Assembly (NCBI GenBank): GCA_947387575.1
Contig: CANDOC010000002.1
Span: 250,501 to 314,500, forward strand
Source of the DNA: Spongorhabdus nitratireducens
GTDB taxonomy: Bacteria; Pseudomonadota; Gammaproteobacteria; Pseudomonadales; Endozoicomonadaceae
DNA: 64,000 nt
Direction of reading: 5' to 3'
This document shows positions 54,359 through 63,916 of this stretch, in pieces; positions within the stretch are counted from its first letter, which is position 1; every line of letters begins with the position of its first letter. Under the pieces are notes generated by a model. It worked only from the letters and a program-made list of their open reading frames with translations. It searched no databases and was not told where the DNA came from. The translations under genes and the position numbers were made by a program.

Positions 54359-54416
54359 TTGAGCAATCCCTGCTTTTTCTCAATCATGTTTCAAGAGTTC
54401 TGATAATAATTAGAAA

Positions 54417-54992
54417 TCAAAACTGTAAGACCACTTTTCTTATTCTTTTCAGAAAACGCTTTCGTTCAGCATTCCCAATTTTATCCATGCTGTAAAGTGC
54501 ATGCCATTGGATGTCCCGACAACGTGTACAGGCTCGCAATGACAGCTTGAACATTTTACGAGGTGGATTGCCAATTAACGTCATTCTCCACCAGGACGAA
54601 CCTTGTGTTGTAATAACCATCGCTTTCCTGATATTTGTCAGCTTTGGTTTTACCCCTTCCGCCCCGAAGTCTGCAACGACACCCGGTAACCAAACCCTTT
54701 CCAGCCAGCCTTTCAAAATAGCCGGAGGTCCCATCCACCAGGTTGGATAAATAAAAATCAGCGCCTCAGCCCATTGCAAGGCTTCAATATGTTGCTCAAC
54801 TCCATCCAGCTTCCCCCCATCCATATAGGCTTCCCTCTCACCTCTGGATAGCCGAGGCTCAAAGTTTTCAGAATAGAGATCCAGATCCCTGAGTTCATGA
54901 CCGGCCTTCTCAAGCCCATCACAGACTTCACGATGCAGGCTCGCATTAAAGCTCTCAGGATTGGGGTGGGCATAGATGACCAGAACCTTCAT
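54417..54992 (-). CDS. NAD(P)H-dependent quinone reductase-like flavoprotein
   Basis: 191 residues. Flavodoxin-like fold of the NQO1/MdaB/KefF group: VLVIYAHPNPESFNASLHREV at the start, an acidic DLDLYSENFEP loop, and IFIYPTWWMGPPAILKGWLERV as the flavin/quinone site. It reduces quinones by two electrons in the cytoplasm with FMN or FAD. I use the ATG at 54992, not an upstream TTG. The C-terminal third has several extra basic residues and cysteines (RACTRCRD). Confidence 0.9.
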   Translation of the reverse strand: MKVLVIYAHPNPESFNASLHREVCDGLEKAGHELRDLDLYSENFEPRLSRGEREAYMDGGKLDGVEQHIEALQWAEALIFIYPTWWMGPPAILKGWLERVWLPGVVADFGAEGVKPKLTNIRKAMVITTQGSSWWRMTLIGNPPRKMFKLSLRACTRCRDIQWHALYSMDKIGNAERKRFLKRIRKVVLQF

Positions 54993-55201
54993 GGCGAAGA
55001 CCAACTCCAGCAGTGATGTTATTCGGTATTGCTATTCCAGAGAGAGGGACACATTACAAACAGTAATTATAGTGACTGTTCAAAAGACGCCTGTGGCTCA
55101 TCTTGCACTATATTCATTCCTGCCAATTCGTTACTTTCGAGCGATTTTGCTGTCAAAGATTCCTGAACTGGGTATTTTTTCTTTTTGAAGGTGGCTACGG
55201 A

Positions 55202-56476
55202 ATGAACCGGAATCTGGCTCCGCGCATTATGGTTGCTTTGCTGGGAGGACTGCTGACAGGTATTTTGTGTCAACTGATCGCCTCCTCTGACAGCCTGCTT
55301 TATCAGTTACTGATCCACGGAGCCTCGACCGCCATTGGTGATATGTTTGTCGCCATGATCAAGTTAATGGTCGTACCACTGGTTTTTATTTCTATCGTGA
55401 ATGCTGTCTGTGATCTTGACGACATCAATCAGTTTGGCCGTCTGGGTGGCAAAACATTTATTGCCTACATCATCAATACCCTGCTGGCGATTGCCGTTGC
55501 CATGGTTGCTTGCCTGATTATCTCTCCCGGAGAAAATGCAGGCTTCACTCTGAGCAGCGAAGCCCAGACAACGGTGACGACTCAAATGCCCTCCGTGTTA
55601 CAGCTCATCGTCAACATCGTGCCTGAAAACCCGTTTCAGGCCCTGGCAGAAGGCAACATTCTGCAAATCCTGTTTATGGCGTTACTGACCGGCGTAGCAA
55701 TTAAAAAACTGGAGAATCAGGATACCCACTCTGCCAGCAAGACATTCCGAGTGGCCAATAAATTGATGATGAAGCTCACTCTGATGGTGATGTCTCTGGC
55801 ACCCATTGGCGTGTTTTTTCTGGTACTGAAGCTGGCCGCAATCATTGATTATCAGGGCATGATCAGCATGTTGTCATATATCACGACAGCACTCGGTGTC
55901 ATGGTTTTATGGCTGTTTTTTGTCTACCCGGTTGTTGTCGGATTACTGACCAATAGCAACCCTCTGATGTTTATTCGCAAGACGCGGGAGCAAATGATGT
56001 TTGCTGTTTCAACAGCCAGCTCCAACGCAACGATCCCGGTCACTTATCGCACGCTGACCGAAAAAATGGGCGTCTCTGAAAAGATTGCAGGATTCTCTGT
56101 GCCTCTGGGCGCCACCATGAATATGTCCGGATCAGCCATATACATAACCGTCGGCACCTTGTTTGTCGCCAACGCCTATGGGTTTACTTTTGATAATGCC
56201 CAGCTGGCTACATTGGCTTTCACTGCATTCCTACTGGCTGTAGCCACCGGTGGAGTACCAGGCGGAGCCATGGTCATGACAGGCGTATTGATACATCAGA
56301 TGGGACTGCCTGCCGAAACCTTTGGCGTCATTGTTGCCACAGACCGGATTCTGGATGCCGGCTGTACGGTGACAAGCGTTGTGGGCGATACAGCCGTCAG
56401 TACTATTATTGCCAGATCGGAAGGTGAACTCGACGAAAAGACACTGCACTTTGAAGAAGTGCTGCCACCGGTGTAA
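55202..56476 (+). CDS. DAACS-family Na+/H+:dicarboxylate or amino-acid symporter
   Basis: 424 residues, inner membrane, of the GltP/GltT/DctA family with eight helices and two re-entrant loops. Signature stretches: HP1 STASSNATIPVTYRTLTEKMGV, helix 7 PLGATMNMSGSAIYITVGTLFVA, HP2 VPGGAMVMTG, and helix 8 DRILDAGCTVTSVVGDTAVSTI, which holds the substrate-binding aspartate and arginine position. The ATG at 55202 follows GAAGG; a longer frame from 55103 adds an unlikely N-terminus. Substrate (glutamate, aspartate, serine or dicarboxylate) is not certain. Confidence 0.92.
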   Translation: MNRNLAPRIMVALLGGLLTGILCQLIASSDSLLYQLLIHGASTAIGDMFVAMIKLMVVPLVFISIVNAVCDLDDINQFGRLGGKTFIAYIINTLLAIAVAMVACLIISPGENAGFTLSSEAQTTVTTQMPSVLQLIVNIVPENPFQALAEGNILQILFMALLTGVAIKKLENQDTHSASKTFRVANKLMMKLTLMVMSLAPIGVFFLVLKLAAIIDYQGMISMLSYITTALGVMVLWLFFVYPVVVGLLTNSNPLMFIRKTREQMMFAVSTASSNATIPVTYRTLTEKMGVSEKIAGFSVPLGATMNMSGSAIYITVGTLFVANAYGFTFDNAQLATLAFTAFLLAVATGGVPGGAMVMTGVLIHQMGLPAETFGVIVATDRILDAGCTVTSVVGDTAVSTIIARSEGELDEKTLHFEEVLPPV

Positions 56477-56519
56477 ATTCGCGCCAGATTAAATCCTGTT
56501 GAATACACCCGAGCACATT

Positions 56520-57149
56520 ATGACCGCCTATCCCCAGTCCGGCCTGTATGCCATCACTGATGAGCATCTGCTTCCCGATGACAAATCCATGTACGATACC
56601 GTGGAGCGAATGCTTGAAGGTGGTGCCGGTATTCTGCAATACCGGGATAAAAGCGATGATCACGACAAGCGACTGCGTCAGGCGCTGATGCTCAAGGAGC
56701 TGTGCCACCGTTATCAGATCCCCTTCATTATCAATGATGATATCGAGCTGACGCTGGAATCCGGTGCCGATGGTGTACACCTGGGGCAACAGGATGATGT
56801 ATTGATGAAAGCCCGCAACCGCCTTGGGCAGCAACACATCATTGGTATCAGCTGCAATGGTGATCTGAACCTGGCACGGACAGCACAGCGAGATGGTGCA
56901 GATTACGTTGCATTTGGCCGCATGTTTCCAACCCGAACCAAAGCGGATGCCCTGCCCTGCGAACTATCAGTACTTTCCGAAGCCTCGACTGAACTCAAGG
57001 TGCCAATAGTAGCGATTGGCGGCATAACACTGGATAATGCACCGCAACTTGTAGCGGCTGGCGCCCGTCAACTGGCAGTTATCAATAATCTGATAACCGC
57101 TCCGGATGTAACACAGCGCGCCCGGGCCTTCTGCGATTTGCTCGCCTGA
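56520..57149 (+). CDS. thiE: Thiamine-phosphate synthase
   Basis: 209 residues. It joins HMP diphosphate and thiazole phosphate to thiamine monophosphate. TIM barrel with GLYAITDEHL, LQYRDKSDDHDKRL, FIINDDIELTLESGADGVHLGQQD, GISCNGDLNLARTAQRDGADYVAFGRMFPTRTK and the C-terminal VAIGGITLDN. I start at the ATG 56520; a TTG seven codons upstream is possible. It precedes hemL by 66 bases, a pairing seen in Pseudomonas-like genomes. Confidence 0.96.
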   Translation: MTAYPQSGLYAITDEHLLPDDKSMYDTVERMLEGGAGILQYRDKSDDHDKRLRQALMLKELCHRYQIPFIINDDIELTLESGADGVHLGQQDDVLMKARNRLGQQHIIGISCNGDLNLARTAQRDGADYVAFGRMFPTRTKADALPCELSVLSEASTELKVPIVAIGGITLDNAPQLVAAGARQLAVINNLITAPDVTQRARAFCDLLA

Positions 57150-57215
57150 ATGCCTTTATCACGCCGCTTGGCAATTTTTCAGAATACATGATTTCCGAAT
57201 AAAGGCAGTCGATTG

Positions 57216-58514
57216 ATGACCAGTGAAACCATGACAAGATCAGAGTCCCTGTTCAAGGAAGCCCATCGCTATATTCCGGGCGGGGTTAACTCACCGGTCC
57301 GTGCTTTCAAGGGTGTGGGCGGTATTCCGGTGTTTATTCGCCACGCTGAAGGCGCCTGTATTCGTGATGAAGATGATCGTGAATACGTTGATTATGTCGG
57401 TTCCTGGGGCCCGATGATTCACGGCCATAACCATCCGGCCATTATCGAAGCGGTACAGGCTCAGGTTGCCGAAGGCATGAGCTTTGGTGCACCGACAGAA
57501 ATTGAAATCGAGATGGCCAAAACCGTCTGCGAAATCATGCCGTCTATTGAACTGGTGCGGATGGTAAGCTCCGGTACTGAAGCCACCATGAGTGCTATTC
57601 GTCTGGCACGTGGTTTCACCGGCCGTGACAAGATCGTCAAATTCGAAGGCTGCTATCACGGCCACAGCGATTCCCTGCTGGTGAAGTCCGGCTCCGGCAT
57701 GCTCGATATCGGTGTTCCCAGCTCCCCGGGTGTTCCTGCTGATCTGGCCCAGCACACCCTGACGCTGCCATACAACAATGTAGAAGCCTTAAAAGAACTC
57801 TTTGCCCAGCAGGGCAGCGAGATTGCCTGCATTATCGTCGAACCGGTAGCCGGCAACATGAACTGCATTCCTCCGGTTCCGGGTTTCCTCGAAGCGCTGC
57901 GTGAAGTCTGCGACGAGCATGACAGCGTGCTGATCTTCGACGAAGTGATGTCCGGATTCCGGGTTGCACTGGGCGGCGCTCAGGCGGTTTACAATGTCAT
58001 GCCAGACCTGACTACTCTGGGCAAAGTGATCGGTGGTGGTATGCCGGTCGGTGCCTTTGGCGGCAAGCGCGAAATCATGGAGCATATTGCTCCGGTCGGC
58101 CCGGTTTACCAGGCGGGTACCCTGTCCGGTAACCCGGTTGCCATGGCTGCGGGTCTAACTTCTCTGCGTATGCTGTCCAAGCCTGGTTTCTACGAGCAGC
58201 TGACCGAGCGCACAACCAAGCTGACTGAAGGTCTGCAGCAGCTGGCAGACAAGGCCGGTATTCCTTTCCGTACCGCTCAAGTGGGCGCCATGTTTGGTCT
58301 GTTCTTCACCGAACAGGAACAGGTGACCTGTTTTGAAGATGTGATGAAGTGCGATGCCGACAAGTTTGCCCGCTTCTTCCACGCCATGCTCAAGGAAGGT
58401 GTCTACCTGGCACCGTCGGCATTTGAAGCTGGTTTTGTATCCGCAGCTCATACTGATGAACATATTCAGCGCACACTTGATGCTGCTGAGCGTATCTTCA
58501 GCAAACTGGTCTAA
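57216..58514 (+). CDS. hemL: Glutamate-1-semialdehyde 2,1-aminomutase
   Basis: 432 residues. This PLP enzyme turns glutamate-1-semialdehyde into 5-aminolevulinate, the first haem precursor. Seen: the start [57 protein letters not shown] and the PLP lysine in [18 protein letters not shown]. The ATG at 57216 with AAAGG upstream is used. The following membrane protein starts 8 bases after the stop. Confidence 0.97.
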   Translation: MTSETMTRSESLFKEAHRYIPGGVNSPVRAFKGVGGIPVFIRHAEGACIRDEDDREYVDYVGSWGPMIHGHNHPAIIEAVQAQVAEGMSFGAPTEIEIEMAKTVCEIMPSIELVRMVSSGTEATMSAIRLARGFTGRDKIVKFEGCYHGHSDSLLVKSGSGMLDIGVPSSPGVPADLAQHTLTLPYNNVEALKELFAQQGSEIACIIVEPVAGNMNCIPPVPGFLEALREVCDEHDSVLIFDEVMSGFRVALGGAQAVYNVMPDLTTLGKVIGGGMPVGAFGGKREIMEHIAPVGPVYQAGTLSGNPVAMAAGLTSLRMLSKPGFYEQLTERTTKLTEGLQQLADKAGIPFRTAQVGAMFGLFFTEQEQVTCFEDVMKCDADKFARFFHAMLKEGVYLAPSAFEAGFVSAAHTDEHIQRTLDAAERIFSKLV

Positions 58515-58522
58515 GGGACAGC

Positions 58523-59149
58523 ATGTCGTCGACGGCTTTTTCCTATGCAGCACTGGCCTTCGCCAGTGCTTTCGGACTGTTCCTGCTGATATCCCAGTAC
58601 CGCAGTTTTGCCGCTATTCGTAAAGTACCGGCAAAAGTAGCAGTACTCGGATTCGGTATACTGACAGCCACTGCCACACTGGGTCTACTGCGCTATGGCT
58701 TTTCTGATCGCTGGGTAGAGGCACATGATCTGTTTGCCAACCTGGGCTGGTATATGGCCATGCCGCTGATTGGCGCGACTTTTCTTGATGCCGGCCGTGA
58801 TATGGAATGGTCCAGACCCACCTGGTGGCGGATCATTCTGGGTTTATGTCTGATTTTTGAAGTCGCCCGAATGATGGGATGGCAGGCCGAATACAAGCTG
58901 ATTGCCAATCTGACTGCAGCACTGGCAGCGACGCTGGCCGTATGTTGGCCCAACAGCGATATCACTTCCGGTTCAAGACTGTTTACCCTTGCCGGAGTTG
59001 TGAGCTGTGTGGTGGCTGCTGTAGTAATAGGAACGGAAGGACAGTTAATCGGATATCTGCGGGAAGATGTATTCCGCTATATGGTTGCGCTCGGCACCCT
59101 CTGCCTGGGCTCCGGTCTGTTCTTTATTTTGCAGCGACGAATAAACTGA
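58523..59149 (+). CDS. Inner-membrane protein of unknown function
   Basis: 208 residues with about six membrane helices: 5-23, 38-55, 70-90, 100-117, 125-140, 150-200 in broad outline. Between them are conserved-looking DRWVEAHDLFANLGWYMAMP and GRDMEWSRPTWWRIILG. It is not assigned to a known family. It starts 8 bases after hemL with AAGGGA before the ATG, so it is translated from the same transcript. A strong terminator follows. Confidence 0.7.
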   Translation: MSSTAFSYAALAFASAFGLFLLISQYRSFAAIRKVPAKVAVLGFGILTATATLGLLRYGFSDRWVEAHDLFANLGWYMAMPLIGATFLDAGRDMEWSRPTWWRIILGLCLIFEVARMMGWQAEYKLIANLTAALAATLAVCWPNSDITSGSRLFTLAGVVSCVVAAVVIGTEGQLIGYLREDVFRYMVALGTLCLGSGLFFILQRRIN

Positions 59150-59154
59150 CACAT

Positions 59155-59193
59155 AAAAGTAGTTCGGGCTGACAGTCAGCCTGAACTACTTTT
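59155..59193. terminator. Bidirectional terminator
   Basis: AAAAGTAGTTC-GGGCTGAC pairs with the complement ending CTGAACTACTTTT around a short loop. It sits between the membrane protein and the convergent DUF1820 gene, with A/T flanks on both sides. Confidence 0.9.
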
Positions 59194-59205
59194 ATTTCTT
59201 TCGAC

Positions 59206-59538
59206 TTACTTGTCACCACCTCTCGGCATGGGCGGTATCGGAAACTGGGCAACCTTTTCACCACTGCCAGTAGACACCTTACTCACACCTTCCTTTTCCA
59301 CTTCATCAATGCGAACAATGGATGTCAGCGGAATAAAGCTGCGCTTGACGTCACTGAAGATAGATTTCAGTTTTTCCTCACCCGGATCGACCAGCAACTG
59401 ACTGCGCTCACCAAAGGTATAACCCTCGATTTCGACAAAGCCATACAGGTCGCACTGATAGATATTGCTGGCGTAAACCTCAAAGACTTCGCCCTGGTTG
59501 TGAAAAATCACCCGAAAAATCTGTTTCTTTTCCGCCAT
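59206..59538 (-). CDS. DUF1820 family protein
   Basis: 110 residues. Start MAEKKQIFRVIFHNQGEVFEVYA, then CDLYGFVEIEGYTFGE and KRSFIPLTSIVRIDEVEKEG; this is the DUF1820 pattern, common next to miaB in Pseudomonas-like genomes. Its function is unknown; it looks like a small beta-rich cytosolic protein. Transcribed away from miaB across a 241-base gap. Confidence 0.88.
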   Translation of the reverse strand: MAEKKQIFRVIFHNQGEVFEVYASNIYQCDLYGFVEIEGYTFGERSQLLVDPGEEKLKSIFSDVKRSFIPLTSIVRIDEVEKEGVSKVSTGSGEKVAQFPIPPMPRGGDK

Positions 59539-59710
59539 AAAACCAATTCAGTCAGACGTTGCAAAGGCTAACCAGCACTCATTCTACTGGTCATGAAATA
59601 AACAAAGCGCACAAGAATATCACAGCTCCGGTCGGCTGCATTGTGCATTTATCCACAAATTGACCACACCATTCATCGGCAGTAGACATCGTCAATGTGG
59701 CATTTCTGAC

Positions 59711-59739
59711 TGTCAGGGCGATCAGTGCGAGGCTATAAT
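59711..59739 (+). promoter_or_regulatory. Promoter upstream of miaB
   Basis: A perfect TATAAT at 59734-59739, 17 bases after a weak -35 (TGTCAG, 59711-59716). Transcription would begin near 59746, 34 bases before the miaB ATG. Confidence 0.6.
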
Positions 59740-59779
59740 GCCGCGTTTATAAAAACTTCGGGCATCCCCCTGCAGAGAC

Positions 59780-61126
59780 ATGACGACTAAGAAGCTTTAC
59801 ATCAAAACCCACGGCTGTCAGATGAACGAGTATGATTCTGCCCGTATGGCAGACCTGCTCGGTGAGACCCATGAGCTGGAGATCACGGACAATCCGGAGG
59901 ATGCGGATGTACTGCTGGTAAACACCTGCTCGGTACGTGAAAAGGCACAGGAAAAGCTGTTCCACCAGCTGGGCCGCTGGAAGAAACTGAAAGAGCAGAA
60001 TCCGGACCTGGTTATCGGTGTGGGTGGCTGTGTAGCCAGCCAGGAAGGTGAAGACATTCGCAAGCGAGCCCGTCATGTAGATGTGGTTTTCGGCCCACAA
60101 ACCCTGCACCGTCTGCCGGAAATGATTGATGCCACTCAGGAAAACCATATTCCCGTGGTGGATGTAACCTTCCCGGAAATCGAGAAGTTCGATCGCCTGC
60201 CTGAGCCCAGTGTTGATGGCCCGTCAGCTTTCGTTTCCATTATGGAAGGCTGCTCCAAGTACTGCACCTACTGCATCGTACCTTATACCCGTGGTGCTGA
60301 AGTCAGCCGTCCGCTGGATGATGTACTCGCTGAATGTGTGTCACTGGCAGAACAGGGTGTACGCGAAATCAACCTGCTGGGCCAGAACGTCAACGCTTAT
60401 CGTGGCGATAAGGAAGATGGCACCATCTGTGATCTGGCCGAGCTGATTACTTATGTCGCAGCCATTGAAGGCATTGGTCGTATCCGCTTCACCACCTCTC
60501 ACCCAATGGAATTCAGCGACAGTCTGATCGAGGTTTACGGTGAAGTGCCGGAGCTGGTAAGCCACCTGCATCTGCCGGTTCAGTCCGGCTCCGACCGAAT
60601 TTTGGCAGAAATGAAGCGTGATCACGTCACCGCAGATTATCTGGACAAGATCCGCCGCCTGCGCGAAGTACGCCCCAACCTGAGCCTGTCTTCAGACTTT
60701 ATCGTCGGTTTCCCCAACGAAACCGATCAGGACTTTGAAGACACCATGAACCTGATTGCCGAAGTCGGCTTCGATGCTTCTTTCAGCTTTATCTACAGCA
60801 AGCGTCCGGGCACACCGGCTTCCGATATGCCGGATAATGTGGATCCAGAGGTGAAGAAGCAGCGCCTGAAGATTCTGCAGACCCGCATTGACCAGCACGT
60901 CATGCAGATCAGTCGCCGCCTGGTTGGCACAACTCAACGGATTCTGGTTACCGGCTACTCCAAGAAAGATCCGGGTCAGCTGATGGGTCGTACCGAGTGC
61001 AATCGTATCGTCAACTTCCACTGCGACGATCCGCGTCTGATCGGCAAGTTTGCAGAAGTTGAGATCTTTGAAGCATTGCCTCATTCCCTGCGTGGCACCT
61101 TGCAGTCTTTTGAAGAAGTCGCTTGA
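59780..61126 (+). CDS. miaB: tRNA-2-methylthio-N6-dimethylallyladenosine synthase
   Basis: 448 residues. This radical SAM enzyme adds the methylthio group to i6A37 of tRNAs that read UNN codons. Three parts: UPF0004 domain with cysteines in [20 protein letters not shown] and GVGGCVA (auxiliary Fe-S cluster), radical SAM C158, C162, C165 ([15 protein letters not shown]), and a C-terminal TRAM domain ([11 protein letters not shown]). Full length, with the expected ATG at 59780. Downstream ybeZ/ybeY, its common partners, are not in the window. Confidence 0.98.
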   Translation: MTTKKLYIKTHGCQMNEYDSARMADLLGETHELEITDNPEDADVLLVNTCSVREKAQEKLFHQLGRWKKLKEQNPDLVIGVGGCVASQEGEDIRKRARHVDVVFGPQTLHRLPEMIDATQENHIPVVDVTFPEIEKFDRLPEPSVDGPSAFVSIMEGCSKYCTYCIVPYTRGAEVSRPLDDVLAECVSLAEQGVREINLLGQNVNAYRGDKEDGTICDLAELITYVAAIEGIGRIRFTTSHPMEFSDSLIEVYGEVPELVSHLHLPVQSGSDRILAEMKRDHVTADYLDKIRRLREVRPNLSLSSDFIVGFPNETDQDFEDTMNLIAEVGFDASFSFIYSKRPGTPASDMPDNVDPEVKKQRLKILQTRIDQHVMQISRRLVGTTQRILVTGYSKKDPGQLMGRTECNRIVNFHCDDPRLIGKFAEVEIFEALPHSLRGTLQSFEEVA

Positions 61127-61139
61127 TATAAGCCACACA

Positions 61140-61168
61140 ATGTTGATCCCGGTTGCCGGGATCAACAT
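61140..61168. terminator. Hairpin between convergent miaB and the acyltransferase
   Basis: ATGTTGATCCCGG, loop TTG, CCGGGATCAACAT; a perfect 13-bp stem. Only a short A/T stretch flanks it, but its site between two converging genes supports a terminator. Confidence 0.75.
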
Positions 61169-61175
61169 ACAAAAA

Positions 61176-63110
61176 TCAGGATTTCTTCGACTGGCCTAAC
61201 GCCTCAAGCGGATTTTCATACTGTTTCAAATAAGCTTTTCCCAGCACCTTTGAACCAATGTAGTTCAGGTGATTGTCATCCCGGTAAAGCGGTATTCCTT
61301 CCAGAATTGTTTCGCAGCGCCGTTCATTACACATAGCCTGACGTGGATTAATCCATATAACATCAGGAAAGCGCTTCATCGCATTCGCTCTGAAACGATA
61401 GAAGTTTTCCATTTGTTTTTCTGCATCCTCATACGGGATAGAACAGTCCGTTCTGCTTTTCAGCGCACAATAGGCGTACGAAGTAGATGGTAGGGTAGGT
61501 ACATCCTCAAGGAAAACAACCGTATGGCCCAGCTCTTTCAGCCAGTCCAGCATATCCATAAAGTAAAGCTGGTAGCGCTCATCATTCAGGTAAGAGTGCC
61601 ACCATGCTGAAACAAAGACTGTTTTGGGCTTGCCCTGAGAAAGATAATCCTGAAGCGCCTTGTTACGGGCTACTTTCTTGTCCTTGCGTAAGGCTTCCTG
61701 CGTGTGTTTGCCAAGAATAAACGGTGTAGAAGCTTTCGTTACTATCAGGGTATAAAGATCGGTACTCTTTGAAAGCTCCTCCAGAAAACCAACCATTGAT
61801 GTACCATGAGAGTCCCCCACCAAAATCGCATTGGGATCGCCATCAGCTGTTTTCTTTCCTGTCAGACAGGCTGCACTCTTATCAAAGGCAATATTGTCTC
61901 CATCAAAACAGGCATCAAAAATATCATCGGCATTCTGCTGGTTCATGATCCTGTAGAGTTCACGGTTCTTTTCAGGAATGCGAAAGCTGATGTCATCAGC
62001 AATGCGAATAGTCGCCTGCACACCCCAGATCATTAATGCCGGAACCAGCACCAAGTTAAGAAAAGACGCCTTAAGCCCCCAGGGTCGATACCGCAGTCGA
62101 GACTCAACAAAAGTATATGTTGCCCACGCTGCTAGCAGGGTAAAGCAAATAAGCAGGATTTGATTAAACAACGTCAGCTCTATCAGCTGATAGTTCATTA
62201 AGGCAACAGGTGGCCAGTGCCAGAGGTAAATTGAGTACGACAATGAACCGATAAATACCAGCCCACGTGTACTAAGCATCGTCGAGACAATCCCCTGATG
62301 ATCGAGCATACCGGAATAAATGATCATTACAGTGCCCAGCGTCGGCAACAGCGCATTGTAACCGGGGAAAAGATCGCCCGTTTCAAGCACCATTGCGCTG
62401 AAGATAATAAAACCCAGACCTGCTGACGACAGCATCTCTGACGCGGTTCTATTGAGCCGAGGTAAACGCTCGCCATAAATTGCCAGTCCGGCTCCCAGCA
62501 ATAGCTCAAACAACCGGGCAGGTAAAAGAAAATAGGCGGCACTTGGATTTGTGTACGTCTGATAAACCGAAAATCCAAAAGCAGTAACCAACAATGCACC
62601 AAAGGCCACTAATCCTGCAGGCTTTCTTGCAAAGCGCCAGCTGCCCCAGAGCAGCAACGGCCATATCACGTAGAACTGCATCTCAACGCCAAGTGACCAG
62701 GTATGCAGTAGCAAGAGGACTTCAGCATCGCTGGAAAAATATTTGGCAAACTCATCCAGAAAATAAAAATTGCTGTATCCAACCAGAGCAAACAACCAGC
62801 TTTTGGAGAAGATGTAATAGTCTTCATCCATATAAAAAGGTGAGATCAATAGGAAGCTGACAAACGATACAACAAGAAATGCAGGCAGAAGCCGTTTGAT
62901 CCGTCGGGCAGTAAAGTCAAAAAAACTGAAACGACCTTCTGCAAGATGTCGCATCAGGATGCCTGAAATAACAAAGCCGGTAATTACGAAAAAGACATCA
63001 ACACCAACAAATCCGCCGCTGAAAGCCGCAAACTTATAGTGATACAAAATAACAAGGGAAACAGCGACAGCCCTGAGGCCATCGATATCACGACGATAAG
63101 TGCTCAACAT
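61176..63110 (-). CDS. OafA/YrhL-type acyltransferase with SGNH domain
   Basis: 644 residues. N-terminal acyltransferase-3 membrane domain (about 1-370, ten to eleven helices): RRDIDGLRAVAVSLVILYHY with the catalytic-type histidine, FFVITGFVISGIL, RRIKRLLPAFLVV, HTWSLGVEMQFYVIWPLLL, and SYSIYLWHWP. A periplasmic C-terminal SGNH domain (about 400-640) has ILVGDSHGTSMVGF and DDNHLNYIGSKVLG. Such proteins O-acetylate lipopolysaccharide O-antigen, exopolysaccharide or peptidoglycan. It is a single gene with no glycan cluster beside it, so the target is unknown. Confidence 0.93.
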   Translation of the reverse strand: MLSTYRRDIDGLRAVAVSLVILYHYKFAAFSGGFVGVDVFFVITGFVISGILMRHLAEGRFSFFDFTARRIKRLLPAFLVVSFVSFLLISPFYMDEDYYIFSKSWLFALVGYSNFYFLDEFAKYFSSDAEVLLLLHTWSLGVEMQFYVIWPLLLWGSWRFARKPAGLVAFGALLVTAFGFSVYQTYTNPSAAYFLLPARLFELLLGAGLAIYGERLPRLNRTASEMLSSAGLGFIIFSAMVLETGDLFPGYNALLPTLGTVMIIYSGMLDHQGIVSTMLSTRGLVFIGSLSYSIYLWHWPPVALMNYQLIELTLFNQILLICFTLLAAWATYTFVESRLRYRPWGLKASFLNLVLVPALMIWGVQATIRIADDISFRIPEKNRELYRIMNQQNADDIFDACFDGDNIAFDKSAACLTGKKTADGDPNAILVGDSHGTSMVGFLEELSKSTDLYTLIVTKASTPFILGKHTQEALRKDKKVARNKALQDYLSQGKPKTVFVSAWWHSYLNDERYQLYFMDMLDWLKELGHTVVFLEDVPTLPSTSYAYCALKSRTDCSIPYEDAEKQMENFYRFRANAMKRFPDVIWINPRQAMCNERRCETILEGIPLYRDDNHLNYIGSKVLGKAYLKQYENPLEALGQSKKS

Positions 63111-63263
63111 AAAAAGTCAGAACCGGAAGCTATTTTATGGTGAGTTTCTTATCAGGTTGTCTGTGAATTTTTTGTCAAAAGCCGAAGCCATGCCGGATGA
63201 TGATATCTTCACCGACATGGCCGAGAGATGATTGGTTAAATCGCTACTATCAGCCTGTACCCA

Positions 63264-63692
63264 CTATTCATAGTGGTATCGTTTGGCAGGGTCATCGGAA
63301 AAGTACTCTACCAACTCCCATTCGAAACCGGCAGCATCATAAAAGTACATACGTTTCCTGAATGTCTCTTCAGGTTGATCCAGGCTCTTTTTATAACCTG
63401 AATCCATCAGCTTCTTTTCAATTTCTTTCAGGTTTTTCACTGTCAGGCCAAGATGGTTGAATCCTATATTTCTATAGGTTTCCGGAATGTCCTGCTGCTT
63501 AAAACTCGCCGGAGGCTCCTGCAAAGCCAGATAAGCATCATCATTACCGACATGTGCCCAGCGGTAACTGCGTTGATTCTCCGGAGGTGTGGTATCTCTG
63601 CGGACAGCAAAGTCCGGCGCAACAATTTTCAGAAAACGGATCGCCTCATCGATATCCGGTACGGTGATATTGGCATGTTCGATACGAGTCAT
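63264..63692 (-). CDS. VOC-family (glyoxalase-like) protein
   Basis: 142 residues. One VOC domain: MTRIEHANITVPDIDEAIRFL with the first histidine ligand, the middle YRWAHVGNDDAYLALQEP, NHLGLTVKNLKEIEKKLMDSGYK, and MYFYDAAGFEWELVEY with the glutamate ligand. The true ATG is at 63692, 8 bases after GAGGAG; a GTG five codons before it overlaps the ribosome binding site. Unrelated in sequence detail to the other VOC gene at 33.8 kb. Substrate unknown. Confidence 0.88.
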   Translation of the reverse strand: MTRIEHANITVPDIDEAIRFLKIVAPDFAVRRDTTPPENQRSYRWAHVGNDDAYLALQEPPASFKQQDIPETYRNIGFNHLGLTVKNLKEIEKKLMDSGYKKSLDQPEETFRKRMYFYDAAGFEWELVEYFSDDPAKRYHYE

Positions 63693-63916
63693 TGTTATTC
63701 TCCTCACTTGCTGAAAGCGGGTTGCTTACCGTATTTGCCATCCTAAGAGTTAAAGTTAACTTTAGGTCAAGCACCTGATTGTTTTTTATTTCCAGACTGA
63801 TTTAAACCTCTATTGAAGGGGCTTCGTCGGTGCACTTTCAGCTTGAAAGGATTTTTTCAGGTAAATATTTGTCCAACCAGAATCAATGCTCCAAATAAAC
63901 AATTTCAGGATCACAA

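Noticed and set aside
55058-55081. Inverted repeat AACAGT-N10-ACTGTT upstream of the DAACS gene
   Set aside because: Arms of six bases with a 10-base spacer are expected by chance in a region this long, and no known regulator fits.
55103-55201. N-terminal extension of the DAACS symporter
   Set aside because: The ATG at 55202 with GAAGG upstream gives the normal family start; the extension is not membrane-protein-like.
56477-56519. TPP riboswitch before thiE
   Set aside because: Only 43 bases separate the genes and no thi-box is present.
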